NCBI RefSeq assembly: GCF_902498195.1
Contig: NZ_CABVIY010000008.1
Location: 1 to 64,000 of the forward strand
Source of the DNA: Pseudomonas fluorescens
GTDB lineage: Bacteria; Pseudomonadota; Gammaproteobacteria; Pseudomonadales; Pseudomonadaceae
Reading direction: 5' to 3'
DNA length: 64,000 nt
The notes under the pieces were generated by a model, which saw only the letters and a program-made list of their open reading frames with translations, made no database searches and was not told where the DNA came from. Position numbers and translations under genes: made by a program. Shown here one piece after another: positions 51,176 through 59,689 of this stretch (positions are counted from its first letter, which is position 1; each line of letters starts with the position of its first letter).

Positions 51176-52180
51176 TCAGTTCCAGCCAGCCCGATCCATC
51201 ATGCGAATCGCTTCGGCCTGGCGCTTGCCGGCGACTTCAACCGGCAGGGTATCGGCGACGAACTTGCCCCAGGCCGCGACTTCGGCGGAGGGATGCACGG
51301 TCGGATTGGCCGGGAACTCCTGGTTGACGTCCGCGAAGATTTTCTGCGCTTCAGGCGTGGTCATCCACTCCACGAGGGCCTTGGCGGCTTCCGGGTGCGG
51401 GGCATGCTTGGTCAGGCCGATGCCCGACAGGTTGACGTGCACGCCACGGTCCGCCTGGTTCGGCCAGAACAGCTTCACAGGCAGGTCAGGTTTCTGCTTG
51501 TGCAGGCGACCGTAATAGTAGGTGTTGACGATGCCGACATCACACTGACCGGCGTTGATGGCCTCCAGTACCGCAACGTCGTCGGAGAACACGTCGGTGG
51601 ACAGGTTGTTGACCCAGCCCTTGAGGATCTTCTCGGTTTTCTCGGCGCCATGGACTTCGATCATGGTGGCGGTCAGGGATTGGTTGTAGACCTTCTTCGC
51701 CGTGCGCAGGCACAGGCGACCCTCCCAGTTCTTGTCGGCCAGCGCTTCGTAGGTGGTCAACTCGCCCGGTTTCACCCGGTCGGTGGAATAGGCGATGGTC
51801 CGCGCCCGCAGGCTCAGACCGGTCCAGGCGTGAGAGGCGGCGCGGTATTGCAGCGGGATGTTGGCATCGATGGTTTTCGAGGTGAAAGGCTGGAGGATGC
51901 CCATTTGCTCGGCTTGCCAGAGGTTGCCGGCGTCGACGGTGAGCAGCAGGTCGGCGGTGGCGTTCTCGCCCTCGGCCTTGATCCGCTGCATCAGCGGCGC
52001 TTCCTTGTCGGTGATGAACTTCACCTTCACACCGGTCTTGGCGGTGTAGGCATCGAAGACCGGCTTGATCAGTTCGTCGATACGCGAGGAGTAGACCACC
52101 ACCTCGTCAGCGGCCTGGGCGACGGTGCTGCCGATCAGGGTCAGGGCCAGTGCAGTCAGTAGACGCTTCGGTGCCAACAT
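51176..52180 (-). CDS. ferric-iron ABC transporter substrate-binding protein
   Basis: A 334-residue periplasmic FbpA/HitA-type protein. The signal peptide is MLAPKRLLTALALTLIGSTV to about AQA (residue 23). Mature segments include VVVYSSRIDELIKPVFDAYT, VKVKFITDKEAPLMQRIKAE and the adjacent tyrosines in GIVNTYYYGRLHKQ, the usual Fe(III) ligands. It works with the permease just downstream. A weak Fur-like site is upstream. Confidence 0.94.
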   Translation of the reverse strand: MLAPKRLLTALALTLIGSTVAQAADEVVVYSSRIDELIKPVFDAYTAKTGVKVKFITDKEAPLMQRIKAEGENATADLLLTVDAGNLWQAEQMGILQPFTSKTIDANIPLQYRAASHAWTGLSLRARTIAYSTDRVKPGELTTYEALADKNWEGRLCLRTAKKVYNQSLTATMIEVHGAEKTEKILKGWVNNLSTDVFSDDVAVLEAINAGQCDVGIVNTYYYGRLHKQKPDLPVKLFWPNQADRGVHVNLSGIGLTKHAPHPEAAKALVEWMTTPEAQKIFADVNQEFPANPTVHPSAEVAAWGKFVADTLPVEVAGKRQAEAIRMMDRAGWN

Positions 52181-52215
52181 GGGAGCGCTCTCTCGAATGA
52201 AAAAATGAGGCCAAA

Positions 52216-52230
52216 TGATAAGGACTCACA
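52216..52230. promoter_or_regulatory. weak Fur-like site upstream of the iron-binding protein
   Basis: TGATAAGGACTCACA matches 10 of 14 informative positions of the 7-1-7 Fur core TGATAATnATTATCA, 36 bases before the start codon. The left half matches well, the right half poorly. Confidence 0.25.
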
Positions 52231-52307
52231 TTTGCCATCTCAATCGAACAGTTCGTGGAGGAGTTACCAGATGTTGCACAGGCGGGAATTGATGGCGGAT
52301 GTGCCGA

Positions 52308-52380
52308 CGCCTTCGCGAGCAAGCCCGCTCCCACAATGAAATGCATTTCAACTGTGGGAGCGGGCTTGCTCGCGAAGAGG
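52308..52380. repeat. REP pair (type II, GAAATGCATTTCA spacer)
   Basis: Convergent REP cores flank AATGAAATGCATTTCAACT, whose centre GAAATGCATTTC is a perfect palindrome. Confidence 0.92.
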
Positions 52381-52401
52381 CCATCAGCCGCAGCGAAAAT
52401 G

Positions 52402-53625
52402 TCAGGCCTTGGCCAGCGCCGGCAAATCCCCGGTCAACCCCAGCGCCTCGCGCACAAACAGTGCCTTGGCCTCGGGCATCTGGTCGACCATCTTCAAACC
52501 GGCATTGCGCAACCAGCGTACCGGCAACGGATCGGCCTGGAACAACCGCTCGAAACCCTCCATCGCCGCCATCAACGCCAGGTTGTGGGGCATGCGTCGA
52601 CGCTCGTAACGGCTGAGCACCTTCACTTCAGCCAGACGCTCGCCGCGCGCAGCCGCCTGCAGCAGCACTTCGGCCAGGACGGCGGCATCGAGGAAACCGA
52701 GGTTCACCCCTTGACCGGCCAAGGGGTGAATGGTGTGCGCCGCATCGCCGATCAGCGCCAGGCCTTCAGCCACGTAACGCTTGGCATGGCGTTGACGCAA
52801 GGGCACGCACAACCGCGGGTCGGCGCTGAGTACGTCGCCGAGCCGGCCTTCGAAGGCCCGTTCCAGTTCGCGACAGAAGCCTTGGTCATCGAGGGCCATC
52901 AGGCGCTCGGCTTCGCTGGGGGTGGTCGACCAGACGATTGAACACCAATCCTGCTGGCCATCGCGCTCCAGCGGCAGGAATGCCAACGGGCCGTTATCGG
53001 TAAAGCGCTGCCAGGCGGTCATTTGATGGGGTTTGGAACAGCGCACGCTGGTGACGATGGCGTGGTGCAGATAATCCCACTCCCGCGTCGCCATGCCGGT
53101 CAGGCGCCGAACCGCCGAGTTGGCGCCATCCGCCGCGATCACCAGGGGCGCGCGCAACGTCCGGCCATCGGCCAGGGTGAGGAGCCAGTCATCGCCGGAG
53201 CGGCGCATCTGCTCCAGGCGGGCATTGGCCAGCAGGCCAAGATCACAGGCGTGCAAGCGGTCAAGCAAGGCATCCTGTACCACCCGGTTCTCGACGATGT
53301 GGCCCAGTACCTCGGCATGCACGCTGGCCGCCGAAAAATGAATCTGCCCGGTGCCGCTACCGTCCCAGACCTGCATATCGCTGTACGGACTGCTGCGTCG
53401 GCCGGCGATGCCCTCCCAGACGCCCAGGCGATCGAGAATCCGCTGGCTGGCGATGGATAAGGCGCTGACCCGCGGCTCGAACGGCGCCTGTCCGTCAAAC
53501 GGTTTGACGCTCAAGGGGCTGCCGTCCAGCAGCAGTACTTCCAGCCCACTGTCCTGCAACGCCAGCGCCAGGGCGCTGCCGACCATTCCGGCCCCGACAA
53601 TCAGCAGATCTGCGCGCATTTCCAT
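52402..53625 (-). CDS. visC: FAD-dependent ubiquinone-biosynthesis hydroxylase, VisC/UbiI type
   Basis: A 407-residue UbiH/COQ6-family flavin monooxygenase. The FAD dinucleotide fold is LLIVGAGMVGSALALALQDS (about 6-25), the DG motif is PLVIAADGANSAVRRLTG, and the GD motif is LALIGDAAHTIHPLAGQGVN. Members hydroxylate the ubiquinone ring; by synteny with recalled PA5221 this is the VisC/UbiI copy, C5 hydroxylation being the likely step. It is the last gene of a five-gene run (ygfB-like, pepP, ubiH, DUF4442, visC). Confidence 0.92.
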   Translation of the reverse strand: MEMRADLLIVGAGMVGSALALALQDSGLEVLLLDGSPLSVKPFDGQAPFEPRVSALSIASQRILDRLGVWEGIAGRRSSPYSDMQVWDGSGTGQIHFSAASVHAEVLGHIVENRVVQDALLDRLHACDLGLLANARLEQMRRSGDDWLLTLADGRTLRAPLVIAADGANSAVRRLTGMATREWDYLHHAIVTSVRCSKPHQMTAWQRFTDNGPLAFLPLERDGQQDWCSIVWSTTPSEAERLMALDDQGFCRELERAFEGRLGDVLSADPRLCVPLRQRHAKRYVAEGLALIGDAAHTIHPLAGQGVNLGFLDAAVLAEVLLQAAARGERLAEVKVLSRYERRRMPHNLALMAAMEGFERLFQADPLPVRWLRNAGLKMVDQMPEAKALFVREALGLTGDLPALAKA

Positions 53626-53628
53626 GCT

Positions 53629-54114
53629 TTAAGCCTGTCTCGCTTGCGGTTTGAGCCGCACATAAAGGGTTTTTCCGACGCGCGCCACCAGGTGGCCGGC
53701 GCCGTCATGAATATCGACCTGCAACTGCGGCAGGTATTTCTGGCCATCCGCGGTCTGTCGACGGATCTCGTCGAGCAGGGTGTCGTCGATGCGGAAGCGG
53801 GCGAACACCGGGCCTTTGCCCGGTGCGATGAAGTCGATGTCGGCGGCCTTGTCCCAGACGATGTAATGGCGCCCAAGGTTTTCCATCAGCATCAGCATGA
53901 AGAACGGATCGACCATCGAATACAGGCTGCCACCGAACTGGGTACCGACGTAATTACGGTTGTACCAGCCCAGGCCCATCGTCACTTCGATGTCACGGAA
54001 ATCATCGCTGATGTGCCGCACCCGAACCCCGGCGCCAAGGTACGGCGGGTAGAGGCCCATGAACCAGCGCATTAATCGGGCCTTGCCGAACGTTTTGCTT
54101 AGCCGGTTAAACAT
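53629..54114 (-). CDS. DUF4442 (hotdog-fold) protein
   Basis: A 161-residue protein with a thioesterase-like hotdog fold. Typical segments are GLYPPYLGAGVRVRHISDDF and YVGTQFGGSLYSMVDPFFMLML, followed by DFIAPGKGPVFARFRI. No catalytic role is known. ATG 54114 overlaps the end of ubiH by eight bases, and its stop lies three bases before visC, so it is embedded in the ubiquinone operon; a link to that pathway is inferred only. Confidence 0.9.
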   Translation of the reverse strand: MFNRLSKTFGKARLMRWFMGLYPPYLGAGVRVRHISDDFRDIEVTMGLGWYNRNYVGTQFGGSLYSMVDPFFMLMLMENLGRHYIVWDKAADIDFIAPGKGPVFARFRIDDTLLDEIRRQTADGQKYLPQLQVDIHDGAGHLVARVGKTLYVRLKPQARQA

Positions 54115-55294
54115 CGGGGCGCGTACCCAGGCCCATGGCCTGTCGGGCGAACCAGCGCTTGGCCGGCGGCAGCAGGTCGAGACCGAGCAGCCCGAGATTG
54201 CGCCCCAGCGAAACCAATGGCTGCGTGCTGCCGAACAGGCGCGTGACCTGGTCCGAGAAGCCGACCGTGAGGTTCTGATCCAGGCGCTGGCCCTCGCGAT
54301 AGGCCTGCAAGGTCGCGAAATCCCCCGGGGACTTTTCGCTGGCCAGCAGCGCATCGGCCAGCGCCTGGGCGTCGCGCAGGGACAGGTTGAAGCCCTGGCC
54401 GGCAATCGGGTGGAGGCTGTGGGCGGCGTTGCCAAGAATCGCCAGGTGCGATCGCACTTGCTCTTCCGCCTCCACCAACGACAGTGGATACAGGTGCCGC
54501 GCACCGACCTGTTTCAACGTGCCGAGGCGATAGCCGAACACGCTTTGCAGTTCGCTCAGGAAGCTGCGCTCATCGAGGGCGGCCAGGCGTTGCGCGTCCA
54601 TCCCCAGACGGGTCCAGACCAGGGCGCAACGGTTGTCCGGCAACGGCAGCAACGCCATCGGGCCATCGTCGGTGAACCGCTCGAACGCCATGCCGTTGTG
54701 GGCTTCGCTCGGGGTGATGTTGGCGATCAGCGCGCTCTGGTGATAGGGGCGCGTCTTGACGCCGATGCCCAGTTGCTCGCGCAGGCCGGAACGGCCGCCA
54801 TCGGCGAGCACCGCGAGGTCGCAATCGAGGGTGGTTTCGTCATTGAGGGTCAGGCGATAACCGTCGGTGAGCGGCTCCATGCGGGTGACTTCCGCCGGGC
54901 AACGCCAGCTGATCACGTCCTTGTCCAGGCCTTGCCACAGGCACTGGCCGAGCCAGGCGTTTTCCACCACGTAGCCCAGCGCCGGAACGCCCTCTTCCAT
55001 CGCCGACAGCCGCGCCGTGGAAAAACGTCCCCGGTCGGAGACGTGAATCTGCTTGATCGGCTCGGCGCGGCGGGAGATGTCCTGCCAGACGCCCAACCGC
55101 TGGTAAATCTGCCGGGCGCCAAAGGACAAGGCCGTGGAACGCGCGTCGTAGCTCGGCTGGTAGGTATCGCCGGGGGCAAACGGCTCGATCAGTACGATCT
55201 TCCAGCCACGGGCCTTCGCCCCGGCCTGCAACGCCATCGCCAGGCTCGCACCCACCAGGCCGCCACCGATAATCGCCAGATTGACTCGACTCAT
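54107..55294 (-). CDS. ubiH: 2-octaprenyl-6-methoxyphenol hydroxylase
   Basis: A 395-residue flavin monooxygenase of ubiquinone synthesis. The FAD motif is LAIIGGGLVGASLAMALQAG, the DG motif is LAVLADGGRSGLREQLG, and HLAILGNAAHSLHPIAGQGF holds the GD-type motif with Asn replacing Asp, as is usual in UbiH. The start overlaps the pepP stop as ATGA. It is paralogous to visC in the same operon. Confidence 0.94.
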   Translation of the reverse strand: MSRVNLAIIGGGLVGASLAMALQAGAKARGWKIVLIEPFAPGDTYQPSYDARSTALSFGARQIYQRLGVWQDISRRAEPIKQIHVSDRGRFSTARLSAMEEGVPALGYVVENAWLGQCLWQGLDKDVISWRCPAEVTRMEPLTDGYRLTLNDETTLDCDLAVLADGGRSGLREQLGIGVKTRPYHQSALIANITPSEAHNGMAFERFTDDGPMALLPLPDNRCALVWTRLGMDAQRLAALDERSFLSELQSVFGYRLGTLKQVGARHLYPLSLVEAEEQVRSHLAILGNAAHSLHPIAGQGFNLSLRDAQALADALLASEKSPGDFATLQAYREGQRLDQNLTVGFSDQVTRLFGSTQPLVSLGRNLGLLGLDLLPPAKRWFARQAMGLGTRPDV

Positions 55295-56625
55295 GCCGCC
55301 TGTGTCCGTGCTTGCGCCATCAAGGCTTCGATCTCCGCGACCGTTTTCGGTACGCCTTGGGTGAGGATTTCACAGCCGCTTTTAGTGACCACCACGTCGT
55401 CCTCGATGCGCACGCCGATGCCGCGCCATTTCCTGGCTACGTTCTGATTGTCGGGGGCAATGTAGATGCCCGGCTCCACGGTCAGGGCCATGCCGACTTC
55501 CAGCACGCGCCACTCGCCGCCGACCTTGTATTCGCCAACATCATGCACATCCATGCCCAGCCAGTGCCCGGCGCGGTGCATGTAGAACGCCTTGTAGGCT
55601 TCGCTGGCAATCAATTCATCGACGTCGCCCTGCAACAAGCCCAGCTCGACCAGGCCGGCGGTGATCACCCGAACCGTCGCTTCATGGGCCTGATTCCAGT
55701 GTTTGTTCGGGGCGATCTCGGCAAACGCGGCTTCCTGGGCAGCCAGCACCAATTCATAGATCGCCTTCTGTTCCACCGAATACTTGCCGTTGACCGGCCA
55801 GGTACGGGTGATGTCGCTGGCGTAGCAGTCAATCTCGCAACCGGCGTCGATCAGCACCAGGTCGCCGTCCTTGAGCACGGCGTCATTCTGCTGGTAATGC
55901 AGGATGCAACTGTTGCGTCCGGCCGCGACGATGGAACCGTAGGCCGGCATTTTCGCCCCGCCCTTGCGGAATTCGTAATCCAGCTCGGCCTCCAGGCTGA
56001 ACTCATACAAACCGACGCGGCTGGCCTGCATTGCGCGAACGTGGGCCTGGGCGGAAATCCGTGCGGCCTCGCGCATCACTTTCACTTCCGCCGCCGATTT
56101 ATACAGGCGCATGTCGTGCAGCAGATGATCCAGCGCAACGTATTCGTTCGGGGGCTGGGCGCCCAGGTTGGCCTTGGAGCGAATCACGTTGATCCAATCC
56201 ATCAGGTGCCGGTCGAATTCCGGGTTGCTGCCCATGGCCGAATACACCCGGTCACGGCCTTCGATCAGGCCCGGCAGGATGTCGTCGATGTCGGTGATCG
56301 GAAAGGCATCGTCGGCGCCGAAGTCGCGAATCGCTCCTTCCTGCCCGGCACGCAAGCCATCCCACAACTCTCGCTCGGCGTTACGCTCGCGGCAGAACAG
56401 GATGTATTCGCCGTGCAGGCGTCCTGGCATCAAGACCAGCACAGCCTGTGGCTCGGGGAAACCGCTGAGGTACTGGAAATCACTGTCCTGGCGGTAGACA
56501 TGCTCGACATCACGATTGCGGATGGCCACTGCGGCAGCGGGCAGGATGGCGATGCTGTTGGGTTCCATCTGCGCCATCAGGGCCTTGCGGCGACGGCCGT
56601 ATTCCGATTTCGGGATATGAATCAT
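55291..56625 (-). CDS. pepP: Xaa-Pro aminopeptidase P
   Basis: A 444-residue M24B metallopeptidase that removes N-terminal residues before proline. The N-terminal domain begins IPKSEYGRRRKALMAQM. Dinuclear manganese ligands are the Asp pair in LIDAGCEIDCYASDITRTWP, His in MHRAGHWLGMDVHDVGEY, Glu in TVEPGIYIAP and Glu in GVRIEDDVVVT. It overlaps ubiH by four bases, an arrangement conserved in gamma-proteobacteria. Confidence 0.96.
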   Translation of the reverse strand: MIHIPKSEYGRRRKALMAQMEPNSIAILPAAAVAIRNRDVEHVYRQDSDFQYLSGFPEPQAVLVLMPGRLHGEYILFCRERNAERELWDGLRAGQEGAIRDFGADDAFPITDIDDILPGLIEGRDRVYSAMGSNPEFDRHLMDWINVIRSKANLGAQPPNEYVALDHLLHDMRLYKSAAEVKVMREAARISAQAHVRAMQASRVGLYEFSLEAELDYEFRKGGAKMPAYGSIVAAGRNSCILHYQQNDAVLKDGDLVLIDAGCEIDCYASDITRTWPVNGKYSVEQKAIYELVLAAQEAAFAEIAPNKHWNQAHEATVRVITAGLVELGLLQGDVDELIASEAYKAFYMHRAGHWLGMDVHDVGEYKVGGEWRVLEVGMALTVEPGIYIAPDNQNVARKWRGIGVRIEDDVVVTKSGCEILTQGVPKTVAEIEALMAQARTQAA

Positions 56626-56651
56626 GGGCAGATGGCGTTCCCTGGCTTAGA

Positions 56652-57209
56652 TTAATGCAACGACGGCTTGGCAGCCGGGGCGTCCGGCTTTCTGGTTTCG
56701 GAAAACAGCAGCAGCGGCGCGACGCGCAGGTACTCCATGACTTCCATGTAGTCGCTTTCACCGTCGTCGGACTCTTCCAGGGCGTCTTGCACCTGGGAAA
56801 TGGCGGCCAGGTCCTGCAACACTTCGGTCGCCTCGGTGCTCAGCGTGCTGCTGTCGCGGCAATTCAAGCCGAAGCCACTGAGGAAGCCCTGGCACCACTG
56901 GCCCAGTGCCTCGGCGCGTTCAGCCAGTGGGGCATCGTCGGTCGGCAGTAACAGGACGACGGTCACGTCGTCGCCGGTCAGCTCGCCCTTGACCATTTCC
57001 TGCAAGCCGATCAAGGCATTGCGGACGTTGTCCTGCGGCTCGCTTTCGAGCAGTTCGGCCGCATCGATCAGCCAACCCTCGGCGTCGAAACCGGCACCGG
57101 CGCAGCTGCGACCGAGCAGCAGGCCGTGCAATTCGGCAGGCGAAACGGGATGACCGCTGGACGTCAGCAGGGTGGCGAAGGCTTGGTACGGAGAATTCTG
57201 AATGGGCAT
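56652..57209 (-). CDS. UPF0149 family protein (YgfB/YecA type)
   Basis: A 185-residue acidic helical protein (YQAFATLLTSSGHPVSPAEL, LHGLLLGRSCAGAGF, ALGQWCQGFLSGFGL, ESDYMEVMEYLRVAPLLLF). This is the YgfB family; in P. aeruginosa YgfB modulates ampDh3 expression and beta-lactam resistance. It heads the pepP-ubiH operon and is divergent from the zapB-like/zapA pair. Confidence 0.93.
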   Translation of the reverse strand: MPIQNSPYQAFATLLTSSGHPVSPAELHGLLLGRSCAGAGFDAEGWLIDAAELLESEPQDNVRNALIGLQEMVKGELTGDDVTVVLLLPTDDAPLAERAEALGQWCQGFLSGFGLNCRDSSTLSTEATEVLQDLAAISQVQDALEESDDGESDYMEVMEYLRVAPLLLFSETRKPDAPAAKPSLH

Positions 57210-57273
57210 GGGCAGCTAGGCGCCAGACGGCGCTATGTCTAGAATGAAGGCCTTGTATCCTACATCGACTACC

Positions 57274-57377
57274 CCTGTAGGAGCGAGCACGCTCGCGATG
57301 GTCGTCAACGATAACGCCGGGGCCCTGACACCCGGTGGCGTTCTCAGGTTCATCGCGAGCAGGCTGGCTCCTACAGT
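57274..57377. repeat. second-family REP-like repeat, about 100 bp
   Basis: Inverted CTGTAGGAGCGAGCACGCTC ends have the middle GTCAACGATAACGCCGGGG..CCTGACACCC. It closely matches the copy at 19955 and sits in the divergent region between the ygfB-like gene and the zapB-like gene. Confidence 0.9.
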
Positions 57378-57403
57378 CCGACTCCCATCAGACAGTGAAG
57401 ACA

Positions 57404-57613
57404 ATGGAAGACACCGACCTGCAAGCGCTGATGGCCAGACTCGAACTGCTGATTACCCGAGTCGAGCAACTTAAGAGCCAGAATGGACTCTTACTAGCTC
57501 AGGAAAAGACCTGGCGCGAGGAACGCGCTCACCTCATTGAAAAAAACGAAATCGCCCGGCGTAAGGTCGAATCGATGATTTCGCGCCTCAAGGCCCTGGA
57601 GCAAGACTCATGA
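57404..57613 (+). CDS. TIGR02449 family coiled-coil protein (ZapB-like)
   Basis: A 69-residue protein that is almost wholly coiled coil (LQALMARLELLITRVEQLKS, EERAHLIEKNEIARRKVESM). It matches the small TIGR02449 proteins found next to zapA in Pseudomonas and likened to ZapB, a divisome stabiliser. Its stop overlaps the zapA start as ATGA. Confidence 0.9.
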   Translation: MEDTDLQALMARLELLITRVEQLKSQNGLLLAQEKTWREERAHLIEKNEIARRKVESMISRLKALEQDS

Positions 57614-57927
57614 GTTCAAGCAATAGCGTCACCGTGCAGATCCTCGACAAAGAATATTCGATCATTTGCCCCCAGGAAGAACGCAGCAACCTGGTGAGCG
57701 CCGCCCGATACCTGGACGCAAAGATGCGCGAAATCCGCAGCAGCGGCAAAGTCATCGGCGCTGATCGCATTGCCGTCATGGCCGCGCTGAACATCACCCA
57801 CGACCTGCTGCACAAGGAAGAACGCCCGGATATCCAGGCCAGCGGATCGACCCGCGAACAGGTGCGCGACCTGCTCGATCGCGTCGATCTGGTGCTCGCC
57901 ACCGATCCGGACGTCACCAAAGGCTGA
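57610..57927 (+). CDS. zapA: cell division protein ZapA
   Basis: A 105-residue FtsZ-ring-associated protein. The N-terminal strand-rich part VTVQILDKEYSIICPQEERS precedes LVSAARYLDAKMREIRSSGK and a C-terminal coiled coil. It bundles FtsZ filaments at mid-cell. Translationally coupled to the ZapB-like gene, it lies just upstream of 6S RNA, the usual zapA-ssrS-ygfA order. Confidence 0.96.
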   Translation: MSSSNSVTVQILDKEYSIICPQEERSNLVSAARYLDAKMREIRSSGKVIGADRIAVMAALNITHDLLHKEERPDIQASGSTREQVRDLLDRVDLVLATDPDVTKG

Positions 57928-57952
57928 TTCGCGTCACCGCTTGCGTTATACT
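57924..57952 (+). promoter_or_regulatory. sigma-70-type promoter of 6S RNA
   Basis: A -10 box TATACT at 57947-57952 lies 17 bases after a -35-like CTGATT (57924-57929), giving a start near 57960 at the 5' end of the predicted RNA. Confidence 0.6.
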
Positions 57953-57959
57953 CCCAATC

Positions 57960-58140
57960 ACTCCCTGGGGTGCTTGCCAGTTGGCGATGTCCCTGAGCCG
58001 ATTTGCTATACCCTGGAGGTTGCACGTTGGGCTGGTGTGCATGTCCGCTAGACGGAAAGCCTTAAAGCCTACTGCATCTTCCACCTTGAACTTTCGGGTT
58101 CAAGGGCTAAGTCGACAGCGGCACATTCGGGGAGCCTGAT
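57960..58140 (+). ncRNA. ssrS: 6S RNA
   Basis: A structured RNA of about 180 bases between zapA and the 5-formyl-THF cyclo-ligase gene, its conserved location in proteobacteria. The closing stem pairs CTCCCTGGGGTGC near the 5' end with GCACATTCGGGGAG near the 3' end. The internal segments GGCGATGTCCCTGAGCCGAT and GGCTGGTGTGCATGTCCGC are typical of Pseudomonas 6S RNA. It binds the housekeeping RNA polymerase as a promoter mimic, mostly in stationary phase. Ends are approximate. Confidence 0.93.
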
Positions 58141-58143
58141 TCC

Positions 58144-58180
58144 AGCCGATGCCGGTTTTGATACCGGCATCGGCTTTTTT
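58144..58180 (+). terminator. Rho-independent terminator after 6S RNA
   Basis: AGCCGATGCCGG pairs exactly with CCGGCATCGGCT around loop TTTTGATA, followed by TTTTT. Confidence 0.93.
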
Positions 58181-58221
58181 ACGGGTACGATTTACCTTTC
58201 CGTACTTTGAAGCCCGAATTC

Positions 58222-58827
58222 ATGAACGAACCTGCGCTGCTTCCCCGCCCGCAACTTCGACGCATGCTGCGCAAGGCCCGCCGCGCATTGACACCGAGTC
58301 AGCAGCGCCAGGCCGCGCGCGGGCTCTACAAACAATTGGCCCAGCAACCGCTGTTCCGCCGCGCCAGGCACATCTCCCTTTACCTGCCGACCGACGGCGA
58401 AATCGATCCACGCCTGTTGCTGCGTGCCGCTCAGCGCCGGGGCAAGGCCACGTATCTACCCGTGCTCAGCGCCTGGCCGCGAACCAAAATGGTGTTCCAG
58501 CGCATTCGCCCCGGCGAAAAACTCAAGCCCAACCGTTTCCGTATTCTCGAACCCAGGCATAACCTCGCCCGGCAACGCAAAGTCTGGGCGCTGGACCTGG
58601 TGCTGCTACCGCTGGTGGGGTTTGACGATGTCGGCGGACGCCTGGGCATGGGCGGCGGCTTCTATGATCGAAGCCTGGCGTACCTGGCGCGACGTAAAGA
58701 CTGGCGCAAGCCAACGCTGCTGGGACTGGCCCATGAATGTCAGAAAGTGGAGCGACTGGCTCAAGCGAGCTGGGATGTACCGTTGCAAGGAACGGTGACG
58801 GACAAGGCCTGGTACTTCGCGGGCTAG
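58222..58827 (+). CDS. 5-formyltetrahydrofolate cyclo-ligase
   Basis: This 201-residue ATP-dependent enzyme converts 5-formyl-THF to 5,10-methenyl-THF. Motifs are LRRMLRKARRALTPSQQRQA, ISLYLPTDGEIDPRLLLRAA and the ATP-loop-containing LVLLPLVGFDDVGGRLGMGGGFYDRSL region. ATG 58222 has no strong ribosome site; a TTG at 58207 would add five residues. It stands directly after 6S RNA, from which it may be co-transcribed by read-through. Confidence 0.94.
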   Translation: MNEPALLPRPQLRRMLRKARRALTPSQQRQAARGLYKQLAQQPLFRRARHISLYLPTDGEIDPRLLLRAAQRRGKATYLPVLSAWPRTKMVFQRIRPGEKLKPNRFRILEPRHNLARQRKVWALDLVLLPLVGFDDVGGRLGMGGGFYDRSLAYLARRKDWRKPTLLGLAHECQKVERLAQASWDVPLQGTVTDKAWYFAG

Positions 58828-58864
58828 ACGCCACTGCACGTCAGCGGCGCCGAAAAGCCGGGTG

Positions 58865-59020
58865 TCAGCGCTTGAAGGCTGTCGACTGTTGCTGCAACGG
58901 TGAGATTTCAACCGGCGCATCGATCTTGTTGGCCCACAGGCTTTGGGCATAGCCGGTGGTCACGACGCCGAGGCCGAACAAAATAACCAAAATCCATAGT
59001 AAATCCGGTTTGCGTTTCAT
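58865..59020 (-). CDS. small single-pass membrane protein, 51 residues
   Basis: The frame ATG 59020 to TGA 58865 encodes MKRKPDLLWILVILFGLGVV, then TTGYAQSLWANKIDAP and a polar tail. A basic N-terminus is followed by one hydrophobic segment of about 17 residues, so the protein would sit in the inner membrane with its C-terminus outside. Codon use is typical of the host. A gene of this size between the cyclo-ligase and EVE genes fits Pseudomonas genomes as far as I recall. Function is unknown. Confidence 0.75.
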   Translation of the reverse strand: MKRKPDLLWILVILFGLGVVTTGYAQSLWANKIDAPVEISPLQQQSTAFKR

Positions 59021-59215
59021 CGATTGCCCCCCAAAGGCATCTCTACACGATGACAGCAGCGGTTTCCGTTTGTAGGCCGTGCAGCAGCGTCAAGCTTTAA
59101 AGGCCGGCATTTTGCGACAACGTGAACCGGCACGCAAATGCTGGCGTCAACCGACTGTCGGTTTGTCATAAAATTGCCGGACAACCTCACCACACACTTC
59201 GCAAGGAGCCAGACG

Positions 59216-59668
59216 ATGGCCTATTGGCTGATGAAATCCGAGCCCGACGAACTCTCGATCAAAGGCCTGGAGAAGCTCGGCAAAGCGCGCTGGGACGGGG
59301 TTCGTAACTATCAGGCGCGTAATTTTCTAAGGGCCATGGCGGTCGGCGACGAGTTCTTCTTCTACCACTCCAGCTGTCCAGAGCCTGGTATTGCCGGGAT
59401 CGGCAGGATTGTCGAAGCCGCGTACCCCGACCCGACGGCGCTGGAGCCTGAAAGTCATTATTACGACCCGAAGGCCACCGCCGAGAAAAACGCCTGGAGC
59501 GCAATTGATGTCGCGCATGTCGAGACGTTTTCCAGGGTGCTGAAGCTGGACTATCTGAAACAGCAGACGGCGCTGGCGGAAATGCCGCTGGTGCAGAAAG
59601 GATCGCGGCTGTCGGTGATGCCGGTGACGGCGGAGCAATGGGCGGCGGTGATCGCGCTCAAGCCGTAA
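59216..59668 (+). CDS. EVE domain-containing protein
   Basis: A 150-residue PUA-like EVE domain protein (AYWLMKSEPDELSIKGLEKL, WDGVRNYQARNFLRAMAVGD, FFYHSSCPEPGIAGIGRIVE). The aromatic pocket of this fold can bind modified bases in DNA or RNA; in this stand-alone housekeeping form the ligand is unknown. AAGGAG lies seven bases before ATG 59216. Confidence 0.95.
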   Translation: MAYWLMKSEPDELSIKGLEKLGKARWDGVRNYQARNFLRAMAVGDEFFFYHSSCPEPGIAGIGRIVEAAYPDPTALEPESHYYDPKATAEKNAWSAIDVAHVETFSRVLKLDYLKQQTALAEMPLVQKGSRLSVMPVTAEQWAAVIALKP

Positions 59669-59689
59669 GACGCTCTGCGACGATCAGAA

